Source: GCA-003244245 sp036494005
GTDB lineage: Bacteria > Actinomycetota > Actinomycetes > Mycobacteriales > Pseudonocardiaceae
Assembly: GCA_036494005.1 (NCBI GenBank)
Contig: DASXOV010000061.1
Location: 1 to 39,713 of the forward strand
Direction of reading: 5' to 3'
Length of the DNA: 39,713 bases
Below are positions 32,169-36,926 of the stretch, piece by piece; the stretch's first letter is position 1; the number at the start of each line of letters is the position of its first letter. The notes under the pieces were generated by a model. It was not told where the DNA came from. It saw only the letters and a program-made list of their open reading frames with translations, and ran no database searches. The position numbers were made by a program, and so were the translations under genes.

Positions 32169-33680
32169 GTGTCGCCTTCGCCCCCCGCCGTCCGAAACCC
32201 TTCCGCCGGCCGAAACCCCTCGGCGGTCCGACATCACAGCCCCTCCTTGCACACGGCACAGCAGAATGCCGTCGTGGAGCTGTTGCGGGTCGCACCGGTC
32301 GCCGACGAGCTGGCGACGCGGTTCGCCGCGGCCGGCCATGCGCTGTACCTGGTGGGCGGCAGCGTCCGGGACGCTCTGCTCGGCCGGCTGGGTACCGACC
32401 TGGACTTCACCACCGACGCGCGGCCGGAGGCCACCCGGCGCATCCTGTCCGGCTGGGCGGACGCCGTCTGGGACACCGGGATCGCGTACGGCACCGTCGG
32501 TGCGGAGAAGTCCGGCACCCACTGCGAGATCACCACCTACCGGGCCGACCGGTACGACCGGGTCTCCCGCAACCCTGAGGTGGTCTTCGGGGACAGCCTG
32601 GAGGGCGACCTGAAGCGTCGTGATTTCACCGTGAACGCGATGGCCGTCGACCTGCTCGCCGGATCCGGCCAGCGGGGCAGCCGGTTCGTCGACCCGCACG
32701 GTGGAATGGCCGCGCTGGCCCGCCGGGAATTGGACACCCCGGCCGCCCCGCAGGAGTCCTTCGCCGACGATCCGCTGCGGATGCTGCGGGCCGCTCGATT
32801 CGTCTCCCAGCTCGGCTTCACGCTGGCACCCCGGGTGCAGGCAGCGCTGGTCGACATGGCACCCGAGATCAGTCGTATCACCCCGGAGCGGGTCCAGTCG
32901 GAGCTGTCCAAGCTGCTGCTCGGGGCGCACCCACGCCGGGGTGTGGAACTGATGGTGGACACCGGGCTGGCCGAGCAGGTGGTGCCGGAGCTGCCCGCGA
33001 TGCGCCTGGAGATCGACGAGCACCACCAGCACAAGGATGTCTACTCCCATTCGCTGACGGTGCTCGAGCAGGCCATCGCGCTGGAGGACGACGGTCCCGA
33101 TCTGGTGCTTCGGCTGGCCGCGTTGCTGCACGACATCGGTAAACCCGCGACGCGGCGGCACGAGACGGGCGGCGGGGTGAGCTTTCACCACCACGAGGCG
33201 GTCGGGGCCAAACTGGTTCGCAAGCGATTGCGCGCCCTGCGGTACCCGACGCAGGTCGTCGAGGATGTCGCCCAGTTGGTGTTCCTGCACCTGCGTTTCC
33301 ACGGCTACGGCCGGGGCGAGTGGACCGACTCGGCGGTGCGCCGCTACGTCACCGACTCCGGTCACCTGCTGCCTCGGCTGCACCGGCTCGTTCGGGCCGA
33401 CTGCACCACCCGCAACCGCCGCAAGGCCGCCGCGCTGCAGCGCACCTACGACGAGCTCGAGGCACGTATCAAGCGGATCCGCGCCGAGGAGGATCTGGCG
33501 CGGGTGCGCCCGGACCTGGACGGCAACGCCATCATGGAGCTCCTCGGGCTGGAGCCGGGACCACTGGTCGGCCAGGCCTGGCGGCATCTCAAGGAGGTGC
33601 GCCTGGATCGTGGCCCGCTGTCGCGTGCCGAGGCGGAGGCCGAACTGCGCCGCTGGGCGCAGGACAATCTCCGGGGCTGA
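32169..33680 (+). CDS. pcnA: CCA-adding tRNA nucleotidyltransferase
   Basis: 503 residues from GTG 32169. It adds or repairs the 3' CCA of tRNAs, needed here because the window's tRNA-Ile does not encode it. Seen: the nucleotidyltransferase motif LVGGSVRDALLG (61-72) with metal aspartates in TDLDFTTDARPE (76-87), RRDFTVNAMAVDL, and an HD phosphohydrolase domain (LAALLHDIGKPATRRHE, VSFHHHEAVGAKLV). The first 30 residues are low complexity with RNPSAGRNPSAV. It is close in sequence pattern to Rv3907c. The start is uncertain: no ribosome-binding site, but TACCCT lies 8 nt upstream. Confidence 0.93.
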   Translation: MSPSPPAVRNPSAGRNPSAVRHHSPSLHTAQQNAVVELLRVAPVADELATRFAAAGHALYLVGGSVRDALLGRLGTDLDFTTDARPEATRRILSGWADAVWDTGIAYGTVGAEKSGTHCEITTYRADRYDRVSRNPEVVFGDSLEGDLKRRDFTVNAMAVDLLAGSGQRGSRFVDPHGGMAALARRELDTPAAPQESFADDPLRMLRAARFVSQLGFTLAPRVQAALVDMAPEISRITPERVQSELSKLLLGAHPRRGVELMVDTGLAEQVVPELPAMRLEIDEHHQHKDVYSHSLTVLEQAIALEDDGPDLVLRLAALLHDIGKPATRRHETGGGVSFHHHEAVGAKLVRKRLRALRYPTQVVEDVAQLVFLHLRFHGYGRGEWTDSAVRRYVTDSGHLLPRLHRLVRADCTTRNRRKAAALQRTYDELEARIKRIRAEEDLARVRPDLDGNAIMELLGLEPGPLVGQAWRHLKEVRLDRGPLSRAEAEAELRRWAQDNLRG

Positions 33681-33736
33681 AGCCGGCCGATCCGCCCGCA
33701 CGCAATCCGGATGCATGTCGCGGAATTCCGGCTAGC

Positions 33737-34294
33737 GTGCATGTCGTGCATCCTGACGAGGCCCTGGTCGTCCTGCTCGATGAGCAGCTCCGGCCCTGCG
33801 GAGAGCTGCCCAAGTCTCGGGTTCACCACCGGGACACCCCGCTGCATCTGGCGTTCTCCTGTTACGTCTTCGACAGCGCCGGCCAGGTGCTGATGACCCG
33901 GCGGGCCGTCACCAAGCGGACCTGGCCGGGGGTGTGGACCAATTCCTGCTGCGGGCACCCGCTGCCCGGCGAGTCCGCCACGCAGGCGGCGACGCGACGG
34001 TTGCGGGAGGAACTGGGCTTGCGGCTGGTGCGCGCCGAGGTGGCGCTGCCCGATTTCAGTTACCGGGCGGTGGCACCGGACGGGGTGGTGGAGAACGAGT
34101 TCTGCCCGGTGCTGGTCGGCGGGGTCGAAGGGCAACCCCGGCCCAACCCTGCCGAGGTGCTGGAATGCCGCTGGGCGCCGTGGCCGGAGGTGGTGAGCCT
34201 GGCGTCGGTGGCTCCGTGGGCGGTCAGTCCCTGGGCGGCGGCTCAGATCCCGCTACTGGCCGGACTGGGTACCCCGCCATGGTCGCTGCTGTGA
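33737..34294 (+). CDS. idi: Isopentenyl-diphosphate delta-isomerase, type 1
   Basis: 185 residues from GTG 33737; GTG 33746 is an alternative, with TAGCGT 7 nt upstream. It interconverts isopentenyl and dimethylallyl diphosphate for isoprenoids such as undecaprenyl phosphate and menaquinone. Active-site features are HHRDTPLHLAFSCYVF (metal histidines), the catalytic cysteine in WTNSCCGHPLPGE, the Nudix-like RRLREELGL and VENEFCPV with a metal glutamate. It lies 56 bp after pcnA. The last 71 bp overlap the convergent MFS gene. Confidence 0.93.
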   Translation: MHVVHPDEALVVLLDEQLRPCGELPKSRVHHRDTPLHLAFSCYVFDSAGQVLMTRRAVTKRTWPGVWTNSCCGHPLPGESATQAATRRLREELGLRLVRAEVALPDFSYRAVAPDGVVENEFCPVLVGGVEGQPRPNPAEVLECRWAPWPEVVSLASVAPWAVSPWAAAQIPLLAGLGTPPWSLL

Positions 34295-35618
34295 GCCGGC
34301 GTCCGGGCGAGGTGGTCCGCGTGGCCGAGCGATCGATCAGGCCGTGCACGACCGCTGCGACGAGATAACCCGCGGCGGCGAGCATCAGGAGCCCGGGGGC
34401 TCGGCCATCGGCCGGTACCACCACGGCGGCGAGCGCGATGGCCAGTACGTATCCCACATTGAACACCGTGTCGTAGAGCGCGAAGACCCGGCCGCGTGCC
34501 TCGTCTCCGATGTCGCCCTGCACCGCGGCGTCCAGGCTGAGCTTGATCACCTGTCCCGTCGTGCCCAGCGCGAACGCCGCGGCCAGCATGGTGGACATGA
34601 TCATGGGTAGGCCGAGCCCGATGATGACGGCCCCGGCGGCGAGCAACGCGCCGCGCACGGTGCGTCCCCGGCCGAACCTGCTCACCAGCAGCGGAGTGAG
34701 CACTGCGGCCAGCAGCATCCCGGCAGCTCCCGCGGCGAGCACCTGGCAGACCCCGGTGAGGCCGGAGCGCAGCAGTCCGTGGGAGGTGAACGTGTAGCGA
34801 TAGAGCAGGAGGGTCACCAGCGTCGCGATGCCGAACGAGAGCCGATGCGCCGCCAGTGCGACCAGGCCCGCGGCGACGCTGCGCGCCCTGGCGGCCGCGG
34901 CCAGGCCGTCGCGCAGCCCCCGGGCGATCGCGATGATGGGCTGGGCGGCCTCGTTCGTGGCATCTGGACCGAGCCGCCCGCACCGAAATCCGGCCGTGAT
35001 CACAGCCGAAGCCAGCGAGCCGAGCACCGCGGCCGCGGTCACCCACCCCGAGCCGATGTCTCCCGCTCCCATCAGCCCGCGCAGCCCGATCGCGCACATC
35101 CCACCCAGGACCGCGACCGCGGCACCGATGGTGGCGGCCAGCGCGTTCGCCTCCACCAGATGCCGGCTCGGCACCACATGCGGTAGTCCGGCCGACAGAC
35201 CGGCCAGCACGAACCGGCTCACCCCGGTCACCAGCAGCGCTCCGAGGTACAGCGGCACACCGGCCAGCCCGGTGCCGACGGCGAGGGCCACCAGCACGAT
35301 CAGCGCACCGCGCAGCAGGTTGGCCCGCACCAGCACCCGGCTGCGGTCCCAGCGATCCAGCAGCGCGCCCGCGAACGGTCCCACCAGGGAGTACGGCAAC
35401 AGCAGCACGGCGAGTCCGGCCGCGATCGCCACCGGGTCGGCCTGCCGCTCCGGGTTGAACAGGACGGCGCCGCCCAGCCCCGCCTGGAAGATCCCGTCCC
35501 CCCACTGCGCGGCGAATCGAGACGCCAGCAACCGGCGGAAACCGGGAGTACCCAGCAGGCGGCGCACGCCGGCCCGGTCGGTCAAGCCGGCAGGGGCCAC
35601 GTCCAGCAACGCACTCAC
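34224..35618 (-). CDS. MFS transporter (Rv0037c-like)
   Basis: 464 residues with about 12 membrane helices. Typical MFS signatures include GDGIFQAGLGGAVLF in helix 1 and LLPYSLVGPFAGALLDRWDR between helices 2 and 3. The second half contains GDIGDEARGRVFALYDTVFN, a motif-A-like loop. The substrate cannot be read. In M. tuberculosis an MFS gene (Rv0037c) precedes the yqgE homologue, as here. The start GTG 35618 has no ribosome-binding site; TAGCCT lies 8 nt upstream, so it may be leaderless. The 3' end overlaps idi by 71 bp. Confidence 0.87.
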   Translation of the reverse strand: MSALLDVAPAGLTDRAGVRRLLGTPGFRRLLASRFAAQWGDGIFQAGLGGAVLFNPERQADPVAIAAGLAVLLLPYSLVGPFAGALLDRWDRSRVLVRANLLRGALIVLVALAVGTGLAGVPLYLGALLVTGVSRFVLAGLSAGLPHVVPSRHLVEANALAATIGAAVAVLGGMCAIGLRGLMGAGDIGSGWVTAAAVLGSLASAVITAGFRCGRLGPDATNEAAQPIIAIARGLRDGLAAAARARSVAAGLVALAAHRLSFGIATLVTLLLYRYTFTSHGLLRSGLTGVCQVLAAGAAGMLLAAVLTPLLVSRFGRGRTVRGALLAAGAVIIGLGLPMIMSTMLAAAFALGTTGQVIKLSLDAAVQGDIGDEARGRVFALYDTVFNVGYVLAIALAAVVVPADGRAPGLLMLAAAGYLVAAVVHGLIDRSATRTTSPGRRLTAATMAGYPVRPVAGSEPPPRD

Positions 35619-35695
35619 GACGGGTCAGGCTAAACGTGCCGCGGGTGGCTCAGTAGCGGCGGGGCCTGGATGTCACCCTCGGCTGCGGGGACTGT

Positions 35696-35711
35696 TGTCA
35701 CCATCGTGACA
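35696..35711. promoter_or_regulatory. Small palindrome upstream of yqgE
   Basis: TGTCAC-CATC-GTGACA is a 6-bp inverted repeat with a 4-bp centre, 10 bp upstream of the preferred yqgE start and inside the divergent MFS/yqgE gap. It has the look of an operator half-site pair. No known regulator is recognised. Confidence 0.3.
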
Positions 35712-35720
35712 TGCGGAATC

Positions 35721-36302
35721 ATGGTGAAGGTGTACGTCGCGGATGAGGTGGAGGCGGGTTCCGCGCTGGTCGCCGCGCCCGGGCTGCGGGATCCCAACTT
35801 CCGCCGCACTGTTGTCCTGATCATCGAGCATCGCGCCTCCGGCACGCTGGGTGTCGTGCTCAACCGCCCCAGCGAGGTGCCGGTGCGCGAGGTGCTGCCG
35901 TCCTGGGGGCCGTACGCCACGGTGCCGCAGGCGCTCTATGTCGGTGGTCCGATGGAACAGCGCGCGGCGCTGTGCGTGGCGGCGCTGCCCGCCGGGGTGG
36001 ACGCCGGGAGCACCGAGGGCATGATCAGCGTGCGGGGACCGCTTGCCCTGGTCGACCTTGATGCCGACCCGGACCTGATGGTGCCGCGGCTGCGGGGGCT
36101 GCGGGTGTTCGCCGGGTACGCCGGCTGGGATCAGGGCCAGCTCGACGGCGAGATCGATCGCGGGGACTGGGTCGTGGTGCCCGCACTGGTCGATGACGTG
36201 CTGGCTCCGGCGGGTGTCGACCTGTGGGGGCGCACATTGCGCCGTCAGGGCCTGCCGCTGGCGTTGCTGGCGACCTATCCCTCCGACCTGTCCGAGAACT
36301 GA
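35721..36302 (+). CDS. yqgE: YqgE/AlgH (UPF0301) family protein
   Basis: 193 residues from ATG 35721 (MVKVYVADEVEAGSALVAAP). Family features are GLRDPNFRRTVVLIIEHRAS, GTLGVVLNRPSEVPVREVLP, ALYVGGPMEQRAALCV and GYAGWDQGQLDGEI. The biochemical role of this conserved family is not established. The open frame extends to 35670, but the family core begins near the chosen start. Its stop codon lies inside an 18-bp tandem duplication and it overlaps the convergent SdpI-like gene by 28 bp. In M. tuberculosis the same protein (Rv0038) is near leuS. Confidence 0.9.
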   Translation: MVKVYVADEVEAGSALVAAPGLRDPNFRRTVVLIIEHRASGTLGVVLNRPSEVPVREVLPSWGPYATVPQALYVGGPMEQRAALCVAALPAGVDAGSTEGMISVRGPLALVDLDADPDLMVPRLRGLRVFAGYAGWDQGQLDGEIDRGDWVVVPALVDDVLAPAGVDLWGRTLRRQGLPLALLATYPSDLSEN

Positions 36303-36721
36303 GACCTGTCCGAGAACTGAGTCGCCGGCGCCGCGCATCCGCCTGCACCGCAGGCGCAGCCCTGGCAGCCCGTGGGTGACTCAGGCACGGTGACCGCCAC
36401 CCGGTGACCGAGCAGCCCACCTGTGATCAGCAGTGCGAGGGCACCCACGCCCGCCACTCCGACGATCACCATGAGCAGTACTCCGCCGGACCCCAGCCCC
36501 AGTGCGCCCGCGACGGCACAGATCACGCCGGCCGCCAGCACCGGCGGTGCGGCCACCCGGTTGGCGATCGCGAAGGCCGCGTCCGAGCGCAGCGTCGCAG
36601 CCGTGCGGACGCCGGCGAACCGGTTGCGTGGCAGCCGTCCCCACCAGCCCAGCAGACCCACCGCGCACAGTGCCGCGCCGACGACGAGCAACACCGCACC
36701 GAGAACTGTCGACGCGAGCAC
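36275..36721 (-). CDS. SdpI-family membrane protein
   Basis: 148 residues from GTG 36721 (VLASTVLGAVLLVVGAALCA). Three hydrophobic segments (about 1-25, 55-75, 80-102) surround the SdpI-family sequence WWGRLPRNRFAGVRTAATL, then RSDAAFAIANRVAAPP. The C-terminus is cysteine-rich (TGCQGCACGAGGCAAP) and ends with a duplicated QFSDRS. SdpI proteins include an immunity protein in Bacillus, but most members have unknown function. TACCCT lies 6 nt upstream of the GTG and TTGGAG 19 bp before that, so this start may be leaderless; an in-frame ATG lies further upstream at 36772. In M. tuberculosis a membrane gene (Rv0039c) occupies this place. Confidence 0.8.
   Translation of the reverse strand: MLASTVLGAVLLVVGAALCAVGLLGWWGRLPRNRFAGVRTAATLRSDAAFAIANRVAAPPVLAAGVICAVAGALGLGSGGVLLMVIVGVAGVGALALLITGGLLGHRVAVTVPESPTGCQGCACGAGGCAAPATQFSDRSQFSDRSEG
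36285..36320. repeat. 18-bp perfect tandem duplication at a convergent gene end
   Basis: GACCTGTCCGAGAACTGA occurs at 36285-36302 and again at 36303-36320. The first copy ends in the yqgE stop codon. On the other strand the duplication repeats the peptide QFSDRS in the SdpI-like protein. Because 18 is a multiple of 3, both genes stay in frame. Confidence 0.95.
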
Positions 36722-36727
36722 GGGACC

Positions 36728-36782
36728 AGGGTACGGCGGCCGGGGTCCGGTGCTCCAACGTGCCGGCATCACCGGCTATCGT
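36728..36782. promoter_or_regulatory. Divergent promoter region, SdpI-like gene and leuS leader
   Basis: Minus strand: TTGGAG (36758-36753) and TACCCT (36733-36728) with 19-bp spacing point at the SdpI-like gene. Plus strand: TATCGT (36777-36782) ends 7 nt before the leader-peptide ATG at 36790, so the leuS transcript probably starts on that ATG. The plus-strand -35 is weak. Confidence 0.5.
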
Positions 36783-36789
36783 GGGATGC

Positions 36790-36828
36790 ATGAGCCCAGC
36801 CCGACAGCTCCTTCCAGGGCCGCGCTGA
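36790..36828 (+). CDS. leuS leader peptide (MSPARQLLPGPR)
   Basis: A 12-codon open frame, MSPARQLLPGPR, with two adjacent leucine codons (CTC CTT at 36808-36813). Its stop codon (36826-36828) lies inside the first arm of a perfect hairpin, and a terminator-like hairpin follows before leuS. This is the layout of a ribosome-mediated attenuator: stalling at Leu codons when Leu-tRNA is scarce would favour leuS expression. TATCGT is 7 nt upstream and there is no ribosome-binding site, so the peptide would be translated from a leaderless end. Reading is direct; the regulatory role is inferred. Confidence 0.65.
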   Translation: MSPARQLLPGPR

Positions 36829-36850
36829 CCGGCAGACGAGTCAGCGCGGC
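36819..36850 (+). promoter_or_regulatory. Leader hairpin 1 of the leuS attenuator
   Basis: GCCGCGCTGAC and GTCAGCGCGGC form a perfect 11-bp stem with a 10-nt loop. The first arm overlaps the last codons and stop of the leader peptide, so a translating ribosome would block it. It could be the pause hairpin of an attenuator. Confidence 0.65.
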
Positions 36851-36851
36851 G

Positions 36852-36888
36852 ACCCCTCACGGCCTCAGTGCCTGGGGGGTTTCTTATT
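36852..36888 (+). terminator. Terminator-like hairpin in the leuS leader
   Basis: CCCC (36853-36856) can pair with GGGG (36874-36877), and GGC (36861-36863) with GCC (36870-36872), giving a stem with an uneven internal loop. GGTTTCTTATT follows. It has the form of an intrinsic terminator or attenuator 40 bp before leuS. The stem is imperfect, so folding should be tested. Confidence 0.5.
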
Positions 36889-36926
36889 GCCTGGGTGTCG
36901 ATGGGCGGAGCCCGGAAGGGACGATC

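Noticed and set aside
32154..33716. 520-codon frame opposite pcnA
   Set aside because: Antisense shadow of a gene with clear nucleotidyltransferase and HD motifs.
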